Part shown: positions 24,720 to 34,052 of the stretch, one piece after another
Position numbering within the stretch: the first letter of the stretch is position 1
Layout of the letters: the number at the start of each line of letters is the position of its first letter
Source: VXNE01 sp965203615
Lineage (GTDB): Bacteria; Pseudomonadota; Gammaproteobacteria; Pseudomonadales; Azotimanducaceae
NCBI GenBank assembly: GCA_965203615.1
Contig: OZ241900.1
Span: 868,001 to 932,000, forward strand
Length of the DNA: 64,000 bases
Direction: 5' to 3'
The notes under the pieces: generated by a model
Databases searched by the model: none
What the model was told of the DNA's origin: nothing
What the model saw: the letters and a program-made list of their open reading frames with translations, nothing else
Made by a program: the position numbers and the translations under genes

Positions 24720-26879
24720 ATGCCCCTGTCACGCGACGCGCTACGCTTCGCCGCGCCGCTGGTGTGCGCGACCCTGGCGGGCTGCATCGAGAACGCCGAC
24801 GTGCCTGATACCGCCGAGCCGACCACACCGCCCGTGGCCGATCGCCGGCCGCACACCTTCACCTACCACGGCATCGAGGTGGAAGATCCCTATCACTGGC
24901 TCCGGGACCAGAGTTATCCGGTTGTCGACGACGATGACGTGATCGCCTATCTCGAAGCCGAGAACCGCTATTTCGATGCGGTCATGGCGCCCCACAGGGA
25001 ACTCACGGAGACGCTGTTCGAGGAGATCAAGGCCCGGCAGAAGCCGGACGACGAGTCCGTTCCCCTGAAGGACGGCAACTTCTTCTACCAGTGGCGGTTC
25101 GCGCCCGGCGCCCAGTACCGGACCTGGGCGCGGTGGCCGACAGACGAGCCGGACTCGGTGCAGACCCTGCTGGACGAACCGGCGCTGGCCGAGGGACACG
25201 ACTACTTCGATCTCGGCGCGTTCTCGGTCAGCCACGACGGACGCTACCTGGCGTACAGCACCGATACCAGCGGCGCCGAGCGCTACACCATGTTCGTCAA
25301 GGACCTCGCAAGCGGCGACCTGCTCCCGGACACGATGGAGAACACGCTCGGCGACCCGGTGTGGGCGGCGGACAACCAGACCCTGTTCTACAGCGTGTCG
25401 AACGAAAACTGGCGCTCCTACCAGGTGCGCCGCCACACGCTGGGGGAACCCGCCGATCGGGATCCCGTGGTGTACGAGGAGCAGGACAGCGGCTTCTGGG
25501 TCGGTCTCGGCGAGGCCTCTTCGAAACGCTACGTGATCATCTCGACCGGCGACCAGGTCACGAGCGAATCGTACCTGCTTGCCTCGGACGACCCCGGCGG
25601 GGAACCCGCGCTCGTCGCCGGGCGGCGCGTCGGCCACGAGTACGACATCGACCACCAGGGCGACCGGTTCATCGTGCGCACCAACGACACGCACAGGAAC
25701 TTCCGGCTGGCGACAACGCCTGCGGACGACTTCCACGAATCCGCCTGGTCCACGCTCATCGAGGGCTCGGACGACGCTTACCTGCTCGGGGCCGTGTGCT
25801 TCGATCAATGGGTCGTGGTCGAAGAGCGTGTCCGCGGCATCGACCAGGTGCGCATCCTCGACCGGGATGGCGGGGAACGGCGCGTCGCCTTTCCCGAGAG
25901 CATCTACAGCGTCGGGACCGGCGCCAACGCCGAGTACGACACCAACATCGTCCGCCTCTCTTACGCGTCCATGGTCACGCCCGACACGGTGTACGACTAC
26001 GACATGGGCAGCGGCGATCTTGCCGTCCGGAAGGTCCGCGAGATACCCAGCGGCTACGACTCCGACCTGTACCGCACGTATCGCATCGAGGCGCCCGCGC
26101 GGGACGGGGCAACGGTGCCGGTCTCCATCGTCCACCGCAAGGACACGCCTGTCGACGGCAGCGCGCCGGTCTACCTCTACGGCTATGGGGCGTACGGCCA
26201 CGCCATCGACCCATCTTTCTCCACCAGCCGCATCTCGATTCTCGACCGCGGCTTCATCTTCGCCATCGCGCACATCCGGGGCGGCACGGAACTCGGCCGC
26301 GACTGGTACGAGCAGGGCAAGCTCGCGCTTCGGACCAACACCTTCAACGACTTCGTCGATGTCGCCCGGCACCTCGTCGACGAAGGCTTGGCGACGCCGG
26401 GCCGCATTGTGATCAGAGGCGGAAGCGCCGGCGGCGAACTCATGGGCGCGGTCGTGAACCAGGCGCCGGAACTCTGGGGCGCCGTCGCCGCGCACGTGCC
26501 GTTCGTCGATGTCCTGAACACCATGCTCGACGAGTCGCTGCCGCTCACCCCCGGCGAATGGCCCGAGTGGGGCAACCCGATCACGGACAAGGATGCGTTC
26601 GAGTTGATCCGCTCCTATTCGCCCTACGATCAACTCGCCCGGGGAGACTATCCGCCCATGCTCGTCACCGGCGGCCTGAACGACCCCAGGGTCACGTACT
26701 GGGAGCCGGCCAAGTACGTCGCGAAGCTGAGGACCCTGAAGACCGACGACGATCCCCTGGTGCTGAAGACCAACATGGGCGCCGGCCACGGCGGCAAGTC
26801 GGGACGCTACGACGCGTTGTACGAGGTTGCGGAGGAGTACACGTTCTTCCTCGTGGCCCTGGGCATGACCGGCGGCTGA
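24720..26879 (+). CDS. Prolyl oligopeptidase family (S9) serine peptidase, lipoprotein
   Basis: This 719-residue S9A-type peptidase (oligopeptidase B/prolyl oligopeptidase group) begins with a lipoprotein signal ending LAGC, so it is probably membrane-anchored and periplasmic rather than cytosolic. The family opening IEVEDPYHWLRD is present, followed by the beta-propeller. The catalytic triad is Ser569 in GGSAGGE, Asp655 in GLNDPRV and His690 in GAGHGG. I choose ATG 24720 over the TTG 6 nt upstream because ACAGGA is better spaced for it. It would cut short peptides after proline or basic residues. Confidence 0.93.
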   Translation: MPLSRDALRFAAPLVCATLAGCIENADVPDTAEPTTPPVADRRPHTFTYHGIEVEDPYHWLRDQSYPVVDDDDVIAYLEAENRYFDAVMAPHRELTETLFEEIKARQKPDDESVPLKDGNFFYQWRFAPGAQYRTWARWPTDEPDSVQTLLDEPALAEGHDYFDLGAFSVSHDGRYLAYSTDTSGAERYTMFVKDLASGDLLPDTMENTLGDPVWAADNQTLFYSVSNENWRSYQVRRHTLGEPADRDPVVYEEQDSGFWVGLGEASSKRYVIISTGDQVTSESYLLASDDPGGEPALVAGRRVGHEYDIDHQGDRFIVRTNDTHRNFRLATTPADDFHESAWSTLIEGSDDAYLLGAVCFDQWVVVEERVRGIDQVRILDRDGGERRVAFPESIYSVGTGANAEYDTNIVRLSYASMVTPDTVYDYDMGSGDLAVRKVREIPSGYDSDLYRTYRIEAPARDGATVPVSIVHRKDTPVDGSAPVYLYGYGAYGHAIDPSFSTSRISILDRGFIFAIAHIRGGTELGRDWYEQGKLALRTNTFNDFVDVARHLVDEGLATPGRIVIRGGSAGGELMGAVVNQAPELWGAVAAHVPFVDVLNTMLDESLPLTPGEWPEWGNPITDKDAFELIRSYSPYDQLARGDYPPMLVTGGLNDPRVTYWEPAKYVAKLRTLKTDDDPLVLKTNMGAGHGGKSGRYDALYEVAEEYTFFLVALGMTGG

Positions 26880-26903
26880 CCGCCGATGTCGAGGACGACG
26901 GCC

Positions 26904-29900
26904 ATGGCCTTTCACCCGCGGGTGGATGCCTGGTTCGCATCCCGTTTCGAGGCACCGACCGATGTCCAGGCGCGAAGCTGGCCCAGGATCGCGGCGGGCG
27001 AGCACCTTGTCATCACCGCGCCGACGGGAAGCGGCAAGACGCTGACGGCGTTCCTCTGGGCGCTCAATGCCTTCGCCACCGGCGCTTCGCGGACCGGCGC
27101 GACGCGGGTGCTCTACGTGTCTCCCCTGAAAGCCCTGAACAACGATATTCAGCGCAACCTGACGGAACCGTTGCTGCAGCTTCGCGACGCCTTCGAAGAC
27201 CGGGGCGAAACGTTCCCCGATGTGCGCGCCGCGACGCGCAGCGGCGACACTCCCCAGGGGGAACGCCAACGCCTGCTGCGCCGACCGCCGGAAATCCTCA
27301 TCACCACGCCGGAGAGCCTGCTCCTGCTGCTGACGACAACCCGGGGGCGGCAGGCGTTGTCGACGGTCCAGACCGTGATCCTCGACGAGATTCACTCCAT
27401 CGTCGACAACCGGCGCGGCGCATCCCTGATGACGAGCCTCGAACGGCTGGTCGAGATCGCGGGCGAGTTCCAGCGCATCGCGCTGTCCGCGACGGTGCGC
27501 CCCCTCGAAGCCGTCGCGCGTTTTGTCGGCGGCCGCGACGGGCACGACCGACCGCGCGAGGTCGGCACGGTGTGCTCGGCGGCGGACAAGCAGATCGAAC
27601 TCGCCGTCCGGTTTCCCGAAGCGGCCCGCTACGCCGCGGAGAACGGCAAGAAGGTATGGGAACCGTTGTCCGACGTGTTCCGGGACGTGATCGACGCGAA
27701 CCGCTCGACACTGTTCTTCGCCAACAGCCGCCGGCTGACGGAGAAGATCACCCTCAAGCTGAACGACGACGCGGTGAGCCCGATCGCGTATGCCCATCAC
27801 GGGTCCCTGTCCCGGGAGGTCCGAACCGAGGTGGAGCGCCGCTTCAAGGACGGCGAACTGAAGGCCATCGTCGCGACCAATTCGCTGGAGATGGGCATCG
27901 ACATCGGCGATCTGGACCAGGTCGTGCTGGTGCAGTCGCCCCCCTCCCTCGCCGCGTCCCTGCAGCGCATCGGGCGCGCCGGGCACAACGTCGGCGACAC
28001 GAGCCGCGGAGCGCTGTTTCCCACCCATGCGCGGGATTTCCTCGAGGCCGCCGCCATCGCCAACGCGGTGCGGGGGCGCGACATCGAGCCGCTCTCAGCC
28101 ATATCGAACCCCCTCGACGTGCTGGCGCAGGTGCTGGTCTCAATGACCGCATCGGAAACGCGCACCGTCGAGGGGGCGTACCGGACGATTCGCCGGGCCG
28201 GCCCGTATGCTTCACTGGATCGCCAGCAGTTCGACCTGGTCGTCGAGATGCTCGCCGGGCGCTACGCCGGCACCCGCGTACGCGACTTGAGACCGCGCGT
28301 CGCCTTCGACCGCATCCGCAATACGCTGAAAGCGCGCAAGAGCGCCGTCTTCGCCCTGTACAACGCGGGCGGAACCATCCCCGACCGGGGCTACTACCAG
28401 CTCCGGCACGCGGAGTCGGGTGCCCTCATAGGGGAACTCGACGAGGAATTCGTCTGGGAGGCGACCATCGGACAGGCCTTCACCCTCGGCACCCAGAACT
28501 GGCGCATCGAGCGCATCACGCACAACGATGTCCTGGTGAGGTCGGCGGAACCCAGCGCCACCGCGCCGCCGTTCTGGCGCGCGGAGAACATCGAGCGCAG
28601 TTTCTACTTCTCCCAGCGCGTCGGGGACTTCCTGGAGTTCGCGAACGGACTGCTCGCCGCCGGCGCGGAGGATGCACTGGAGCGCCATCTGCGCGACGAA
28701 CTCACCTTCGAAGCCATTGCCGCCGGGGAACTGCGCGACTACCTGGCGCGCCAGCGCGAAGCGTCCGGCCGGGACCTTCCGCACAGACATCACGTGCTGC
28801 TGGAACACATCCGTACCGGGCCGGGCGGCTATACGGGCCCAGACCGCAATCAGCAGATCGTCCTGCACACGTCCTGGGGCGGCCGCGTGAATCGTCCCAT
28901 CGCGCTCGCGATGGAGGCCGCCTGGCGTCAGCGTTTCGACACCGACCCCGATATCCATGCCGACAACTACGCCATCGTCGCGCAGGTCCAGGAGGGTGTC
29001 GATCCAAACTCGCTGCTCTCTCTCGTAACGCCCGCCAACTTCGAAGCGTTGCTGCGCCAGTCGCTGGAGGGCAGCGGCTTCTTCGGTGCGCGGTTTCGCG
29101 AGTGTGCGGGCCGCGCCCTCCTCCTGACACGGCAGCGGTTCAACCAGCGCATGCCACTGTGGCTGACGCGCATGCAGGCGAAGAAACTCCTCACGGCCAC
29201 CAGGCGGCTCGACAACTTCCCGGTATTGCTCGAAACCTGGCGCACCTGCCTCAACGACGAGTTCGACATGCACGCCGCGCGCGAGGCGCTGGCCGACATC
29301 GAAACCGGCGCGGTCGCCACCTCGATCACCGATGTTTCCGCGCCGACGCCGTTCGCCGCCGGCATCGCCTACGACCAGGTGAGCCGTTACATGTACGCGG
29401 ACGACACGCCGGAACGAAGCGCGCCATCCGCGCTCTCCGAGGAACTGATCCGCCAGGCCGTACACGACCAGCGGCTGCGGCCGAGCATCGCGCCGGGCGT
29501 GATCGCCGATTTCGAGTCGAAGGCGCAGCGCACCGCCCCCGGCTACGCCCCGCAGGATGCCGAAGATCTCGCCGAATGGGTGAAGGAACGCGTGCTGATG
29601 CCCGAAGCGGAGCTCTCGGCGCCATCGGCGGACGCGCCCCGGGACCTGCCGGACGAGATCATCCGCGTCGCGCGGGGAAGCGAGACCTGGCTCGTCCATG
29701 CCGAAGACGCCGGTCACATTGAACGCACCCTGCTCGGGCGGGCCGTCGCTGCCGAAGGCCGCGAGGATCCCAGGGACGCCTCGCAGCTATTCACCGAGTT
29801 CATTCGTTTCTACGGCCCGCGCACCCGCGACGAGCTGCACGCCCTGTTCCCCGTTGAACCCGGCGCGCTCGATGCGATCCTCACGTCCCTGGTGGATTCG

Positions 29901-31241
29901 GAGACCCTCGTCGAAGGACCGCTGGTCTACGGGTCCGAAGCCAATCACTTCTGCGATGCGGAAAACCTCGAAACGCTCATTCGCTTCCAGCGCGCGGCAC
30001 GGCGCGCGACAGTCGAACCGCAGCCGGTGCGCAGGTTGCCGGGATTCGTCGCCGCCTGGCAGCGCGTCGGCGCACCGGCATCGGAGAGTCGGATTCTCGA
30101 TGTCGCCGAACAGCTCCGGGGGTTTGTCGCGCCCCTTCCGTTCTGGCTGGAAGATGCCTGGCGCTCGCGACTCAACGGCTTCGAGCCGGAGATGCTCTCG
30201 TCCGCTCTCGCGAACTACGGATTGGCCTGGCGCGGCGCGGGCCGGGAACGCATCACGTTCGGCTTCAAGGACGAGCTGGACGCGCTAACGCCACCCGCCG
30301 CTGCGACGAGCGAGATCACGTCGCTGTTCATGGACACGGCCGCCCGATACACCTTCGCGCAACTGATGGATGCCTCCGACATGGACGCGGAAGCGTTCAA
30401 TGCCCTGTTCTGGGAGGCGGTCTGGGCGGGACAGGTGGTATCCGACGACGTGCTGCCCCTGAAGACCGGCGCTGCGCAACGCTTTCGGCTCGCCGACAGG
30501 GTCGAGCACCCGCGTCAGGCACCCAGCGCATCGGACAGGCGGCGCGTCCGTGCGCGGGCGCGCCGCGTCGCGCAGGGATGGCCGGGCAACTGGATGCTCG
30601 CGAATGCGGAGCAGCCGTCCGAGGACGGTGCGCCACCGGATCCCATGGAAGCGCTCGAAACCGCCAAGGACCTCGCCCGCGTCCTGCTCGACCGGTACGG
30701 AATCGTGAATCGGGACATCGCCGCACGCGAGGGTGGCGTATTCCGCTGGCGCGACCTGTTTCGCGCGCTGCGCGTCATGGAACTTTCCGGCGAAGTGGTG
30801 ACGGGGCTTTTCTTCGAGGACCTGGCGGGTCCCCAGTTCGCCCTGCCCGGCGCAGTACGCGAACTGGCTCGCCCGACGACTGGCCGTCAGGAGACGTTCT
30901 GCGTCAACGCGGTCGACCCGATCGCCCCCACCGGCCTTGGGCTTGACTGGCAGGCGCTCCCCTTCCGGCGCGCGCAGAACCACATCGGCTTTCACGCCGG
31001 CGAACTGGCTTTCGTCGTCGAAAACGGCGGCAAAAGGCTGTCCATACACCTGGAACCGGACGATCCGGCTCTCGATACCCTCGCCATCGACCTGGCGGAG
31101 ATCGTTCGGGGACGGACACGCGTGGCAATCGACACCATCAACGACGTACCCGCCAGGCAGAGCCCCTACCTCGAAGCCCTCGGCCGACACCTGAACCTCG
31201 CGCACGATCACCGCGGGGTCTACGTGGAACGACGCCTCTAG
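26904..31241 (+). CDS. lhr: Lhr-type large DEAD/DEAH helicase
   Basis: This 1445-residue SF2 helicase is of the Lhr family, 3'-5' DNA translocases linked to repair. Motif I is TAPTGSGKT (about residue 38), motif II is VILDEIHS (about 160), motif III is LSATV and motif VI is QRIGRAGHNVGD. The Lhr core is followed by the long C-terminal extension typical of full-length Lhr. The start at ATG 26904 has GAGGA at good spacing; an ATG at 26886 lacks one. It follows the S9 peptidase by 24 nt. Family assignment is firm; the cellular role is not. Confidence 0.92.
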   Translation: MAFHPRVDAWFASRFEAPTDVQARSWPRIAAGEHLVITAPTGSGKTLTAFLWALNAFATGASRTGATRVLYVSPLKALNNDIQRNLTEPLLQLRDAFEDRGETFPDVRAATRSGDTPQGERQRLLRRPPEILITTPESLLLLLTTTRGRQALSTVQTVILDEIHSIVDNRRGASLMTSLERLVEIAGEFQRIALSATVRPLEAVARFVGGRDGHDRPREVGTVCSAADKQIELAVRFPEAARYAAENGKKVWEPLSDVFRDVIDANRSTLFFANSRRLTEKITLKLNDDAVSPIAYAHHGSLSREVRTEVERRFKDGELKAIVATNSLEMGIDIGDLDQVVLVQSPPSLAASLQRIGRAGHNVGDTSRGALFPTHARDFLEAAAIANAVRGRDIEPLSAISNPLDVLAQVLVSMTASETRTVEGAYRTIRRAGPYASLDRQQFDLVVEMLAGRYAGTRVRDLRPRVAFDRIRNTLKARKSAVFALYNAGGTIPDRGYYQLRHAESGALIGELDEEFVWEATIGQAFTLGTQNWRIERITHNDVLVRSAEPSATAPPFWRAENIERSFYFSQRVGDFLEFANGLLAAGAEDALERHLRDELTFEAIAAGELRDYLARQREASGRDLPHRHHVLLEHIRTGPGGYTGPDRNQQIVLHTSWGGRVNRPIALAMEAAWRQRFDTDPDIHADNYAIVAQVQEGVDPNSLLSLVTPANFEALLRQSLEGSGFFGARFRECAGRALLLTRQRFNQRMPLWLTRMQAKKLLTATRRLDNFPVLLETWRTCLNDEFDMHAAREALADIETGAVATSITDVSAPTPFAAGIAYDQVSRYMYADDTPERSAPSALSEELIRQAVHDQRLRPSIAPGVIADFESKAQRTAPGYAPQDAEDLAEWVKERVLMPEAELSAPSADAPRDLPDEIIRVARGSETWLVHAEDAGHIERTLLGRAVAAEGREDPRDASQLFTEFIRFYGPRTRDELHALFPVEPGALDAILTSLVDSETLVEGPLVYGSEANHFCDAENLETLIRFQRAARRATVEPQPVRRLPGFVAAWQRVGAPASESRILDVAEQLRGFVAPLPFWLEDAWRSRLNGFEPEMLSSALANYGLAWRGAGRERITFGFKDELDALTPPAAATSEITSLFMDTAARYTFAQLMDASDMDAEAFNALFWEAVWAGQVVSDDVLPLKTGAAQRFRLADRVEHPRQAPSASDRRRVRARARRVAQGWPGNWMLANAEQPSEDGAPPDPMEALETAKDLARVLLDRYGIVNRDIAAREGGVFRWRDLFRALRVMELSGEVVTGLFFEDLAGPQFALPGAVRELARPTTGRQETFCVNAVDPIAPTGLGLDWQALPFRRAQNHIGFHAGELAFVVENGGKRLSIHLEPDDPALDTLAIDLAEIVRGRTRVAIDTINDVPARQSPYLEALGRHLNLAHDHRGVYVERRL

Positions 31242-31306
31242 TATCGTGTCGTGCGAAGACTGCGGCATCGCTATCGGGATACGGAGCGGACTGATACGAT
31301 CCCCGG

Positions 31307-31729
31307 ATGGCCTACGATCCCGACAACATCTTCGCGAAGATCCTGCGCGGCGAGGCGAATGCCCACGTGGTGCTCGACGAGGAACACTGCTTCGCGTTCA
31401 TGGACCTGATGCCGCAGAGTCCCGGCCATACGCTCATCATCCCCCGGGAGCCCGCGGAGGACATCTTTGACCTGAGCGCGGAAGGACTCGCGCACGTGGC
31501 CGCGACGACGCAACGCGTCGCCCGCGCGGTGAAGACTGCATTCAAGCCCGACGGCCTCATGATCGCGCAATTGAACGGCGTCGACGCGGGGCAGACCGTG
31601 TTCCACATCCACTTCCACGTGATACCGCGATACGCGGGCGAAGGGCTGACCTTCCACGCGCGATCGATGGCGGATGCCGACGAACTGGCCGCGAATGCCG
31701 CCAGGATCCGCGCAGCGCTGGAAACCTGA
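31307..31729 (+). CDS. HIT family protein
   Basis: This 140-residue histidine-triad nucleotide hydrolase/transferase carries the signature HIHFHVIPR, with His100, His102 and His104. It also has the family N-terminus FAKILRGEANAHVVLDEE. Members hydrolyse adenosine phosphoramidates or dinucleoside polyphosphates. It is a separate plus-strand gene 65 nt after lhr. Confidence 0.93.
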   Translation: MAYDPDNIFAKILRGEANAHVVLDEEHCFAFMDLMPQSPGHTLIIPREPAEDIFDLSAEGLAHVAATTQRVARAVKTAFKPDGLMIAQLNGVDAGQTVFHIHFHVIPRYAGEGLTFHARSMADADELAANAARIRAALET

Positions 31730-31808
31730 GACTCGGGGTCCACGTCGCGAGCGCCAACTCGAAACGCAAAGCCGTTTTGAGGGGTAGAATGGGGCGCAAG
31801 GAGGGGAT

Positions 31809-32885
31809 ATGGACATTGGGTATTTGACTTTCTGGGGCCCGAAACCGGACGAGTCGGTCACGGAGGGCTATGCCGCGAACCTGAAAGAGGTCGCCGCCGC
31901 GGACGCGATCGGAATGGACTCGGTGTGGGTCGGAGGCGTCCCGCTGGGGGGCATTCAACCGCTGCAGATTGCGCCGGCCATCGCCGCGGTCACGAGCAGG
32001 ATCAGGATCGGGACGGCCGTCCATCTCCCGCACCTGCGGGCACCCGGAGAGAAATTCGAGACCAATGTCCGGGAAGGTGGATCCAGGATAGACCGCAGGG
32101 GCCAGGCGGGAGAGCGCTACAAGTACGTGTTCGACAACCTCCCGCAGGCGAACCCCATCAATGTCGCCGAGCAGATCGCCATCATCGACCAGGTCAGCAA
32201 CGGCCGCTTCATCTACGGCGCGGGGGGCAACACCACCGGCGACCCGCGTCGCCAGAGACACTTCCTCGAGTACCTGGACGTGATGAAAAAGGTCTGGACG
32301 GAGGACCAGTTTTCCGGCTACGAGGGCGAATTCTTCAATTACCCGCCGCTCCCCGGGGTGTCGCGCATCAACCCGAAGCCGGTGCAGCAGCCCCATCCTC
32401 AGATCCTGCTGCCGCTGGACAGCCAGCAGAACTTTATCCCCATGGGAAGAAGCGGCTATTGCATCGCCATCGGTGGCGGCAGTTCACACAACGAGCGCGG
32501 CGACGCCGTGCTGAAGCGGGACGTGGCGAACTACCGCCAGGCATGGAAGGATGCGGGCAACCCCGGAAAGCCCAAGGTCGTGATCCGCATCACCGCCCAC
32601 GTGTCTGCGTCCCAGGCGGAAGTCGACAGCATCCGGGAAGCCGCCGACAGGGCCCGCGCGGAGAGAATGGCGGCGCGGGGGCAGACCCCTCGGCAGGGCG
32701 GGCCCGAGAGGGGATCCAACCTTGTTGGAACGCCGCCCGAGGTGGTGGATCGCATCCACGAGCTCGAGGAGGACTTCGGCGCCGACGAGATCATGTGCAC
32801 CTGGATGGGCCGCGCCCTCTCTCGCGAGGATGTGGTCCAGACCATGCAGCTCATGGCCGACGAGGTCATGCCCAAGGTCAAATAG
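31809..32885 (+). CDS. LLM class flavin-dependent oxidoreductase
   Basis: This 358-residue protein has the luciferase-like monooxygenase (TIM-barrel) fold and would use reduced flavin and oxygen on an unknown substrate. Recognisable parts are the N-terminal strand MDIGYLTFWGPKP, IRIGTAVHLPHLRAP, VAEQIAIIDQVSNGRFIYGA and the QPHPQIL strand before the C-terminal helices. A very strong AAGGAGGGG precedes the ATG, with TAGAAT (31785-31790) a possible -10 element. The stop TAG is part of the apparent ribosome binding site of the next gene, suggesting coupling. Confidence 0.88.
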   Translation: MDIGYLTFWGPKPDESVTEGYAANLKEVAAADAIGMDSVWVGGVPLGGIQPLQIAPAIAAVTSRIRIGTAVHLPHLRAPGEKFETNVREGGSRIDRRGQAGERYKYVFDNLPQANPINVAEQIAIIDQVSNGRFIYGAGGNTTGDPRRQRHFLEYLDVMKKVWTEDQFSGYEGEFFNYPPLPGVSRINPKPVQQPHPQILLPLDSQQNFIPMGRSGYCIAIGGGSSHNERGDAVLKRDVANYRQAWKDAGNPGKPKVVIRITAHVSASQAEVDSIREAADRARAERMAARGQTPRQGGPERGSNLVGTPPEVVDRIHELEEDFGADEIMCTWMGRALSREDVVQTMQLMADEVMPKVK

Positions 32886-32895
32886 GACGGATCCG

Positions 32896-33837
32896 ATCAC
32901 CACAACCGAACGGCAGTACTGCTCCGACCTTTCCCTTGCCGCCGGGGAACCCCTGGCGGGCACCGCCGCCACGGTCGACGTCTGGCTGCTGCTCGAATAC
33001 AAACCCGTCTGGCGCGCGAAGGCCGCCACCGACAACGACCTGCCGCCCGCGGTCACGGACTGGCTGGACCGGCAGATGGAGTCGATGACGGGTCAGGGCC
33101 TGAAACCCCGGCTGCAGTTCATTCGGCGGCCTGAGCTCGACCGCGAGGAGATCACGTTGTTCGTCGGTACGGCGAAAGGTCTGTACTGCGCGGAAAGCGC
33201 CAGCTACGGCGCGATCACGGATCTCGACATCGCCAACGACCCGGGAAGCGCGTCCATGCCGTGCGTCGAGGAGCCACGGTACTTCGTCTGCACGAACGGC
33301 CAGCGCGACCTCTGCTGCGCCCGCTACGGGCTGCCGGCGTACGCCAGGCTGCGTGAACTCGTGGGCGAGCGCGCCTGGCAGACGACCCATGTCGGCGGGC
33401 ACCGGTTCGCGCCGAACGTGCTGACGCTGCCGCAGGGAGTGCTGTACGGCCGCGTGCGGCCCGAAGACGTGCCTCGATTCGTCGAGGATGTCGAAGCGGG
33501 CCGCCTCGCTCGGGATCACGTGCGGGGCCGGTCCGCCTTTCCCGCCGAGGCGCAGGCGGCGGAAAAGGCGCTGGATGAGGAAGTGCTGGAACTGGTGGAC
33601 TGCGAAGCGGGCCGGTTGGTCGTGCGAACGCAGACGGGCGAACGCCGCATACGCGTGACGCTGGCCGACGCGATGGAGATCACTGCCAGTTGCGGCGACG
33701 AAACGACCGAGTGCGTGCGGCCTTTCAGCGTGGCGGTAGAGGGCTTGCATGGAAGTACGCCTCTGGCGACGGGGGACGTACCGGCACTTCCTCACGCGTC
33801 AGCGCTCGGGGACGCTTCCCCGGCTGAGGGCTCCTAG
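32896..33837 (+). CDS. Sucrase/ferredoxin-like (Apd1-type) family protein, apparent ATC start
   Basis: This thioredoxin-fold ferredoxin-like protein is of the sucrase/ferredoxin-like (Apd1) family. The conserved CTNGQRDLCCARYG and HVGGHRFAPNVL blocks, with the Cys and His expected to hold a [2Fe-2S] cluster, are present. No ATG, GTG or TTG lies near the conserved N-terminus (TTTERQYCSDLS). The only codon with a well-placed AGGACGG (5-nt spacing) is ATC at 32896, giving 313 residues. The nearest canonical in-frame start is ATG 32830, inside the LLM gene and without a good site. The last ~30 residues (LHGSTPLATGDVPALPHASA...) are encoded by dispersed repeat family 2. Confidence 0.82.
   Translation: MTTTERQYCSDLSLAAGEPLAGTAATVDVWLLLEYKPVWRAKAATDNDLPPAVTDWLDRQMESMTGQGLKPRLQFIRRPELDREEITLFVGTAKGLYCAESASYGAITDLDIANDPGSASMPCVEEPRYFVCTNGQRDLCCARYGLPAYARLRELVGERAWQTTHVGGHRFAPNVLTLPQGVLYGRVRPEDVPRFVEDVEAGRLARDHVRGRSAFPAEAQAAEKALDEEVLELVDCEAGRLVVRTQTGERRIRVTLADAMEITASCGDETTECVRPFSVAVEGLHGSTPLATGDVPALPHASALGDASPAEGS
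33747..33834. repeat. Dispersed repeat family 2, copy B (coding)
   Basis: This is the second copy of the element at 2390-2477. It shares GGAAGTACGCCTC, ACGCGTCAGCG and CCCCGGCTGAGGGCTCC with the same spacing. It forms the last codons of the sucrase/ferredoxin-like gene. It directly abuts the composite palindromic repeat of family 1, so two repeat families are stacked between two convergent genes. Confidence 0.8.
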
Positions 33838-33900
33838 CGCCACGAAATCCGTCACCCTGACGGGTGCCGCGTTTCACCCCAAGCCCACCTATCTCACCTT

Positions 33901-34052
33901 CCATGGTCGACGAGCGGGGCCGGGCCGGAGCCTTCAGCCGGGGAGCGCGAGGGGGCACCCCTCGCAAGAAAACAGCCTTCAGCCGGGGAGCGCGAGGGGG
34001 AACCCCTCGCAAGAAAAAGACCGAAGCCGAAGGCTGCGGCTGTGGGGCACTC
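33901..34052. repeat. Composite palindromic repeat family 1, locus 2
   Basis: The array opens CGACGAGCGGGGCCGGGCC (from 33908) and closes AAGCCGAAGGCTGCGGCTGT plus GGGGCAC, as at 6551-6831. Its middle differs: a 45-bp module starting GCCTTCAGCCGGGGAGCGCG is present twice (33930 and 33975). Each copy holds an inverted pair GAGGGG / CCCCTC. The gap 33838-34050 between the convergent genes is essentially all repeat. Its edge forms the last codons and stop of the TonB receptor. Confidence 0.9.

Noticed and set aside
24741..28028. A very long minus-strand open frame (over 1000 codons) opposite the S9 peptidase and lhr
   Set aside because: It is antisense to two strongly supported genes, and its translation lacks any domain and has the Arg/Val/His-rich look of a GC-rich shadow frame.
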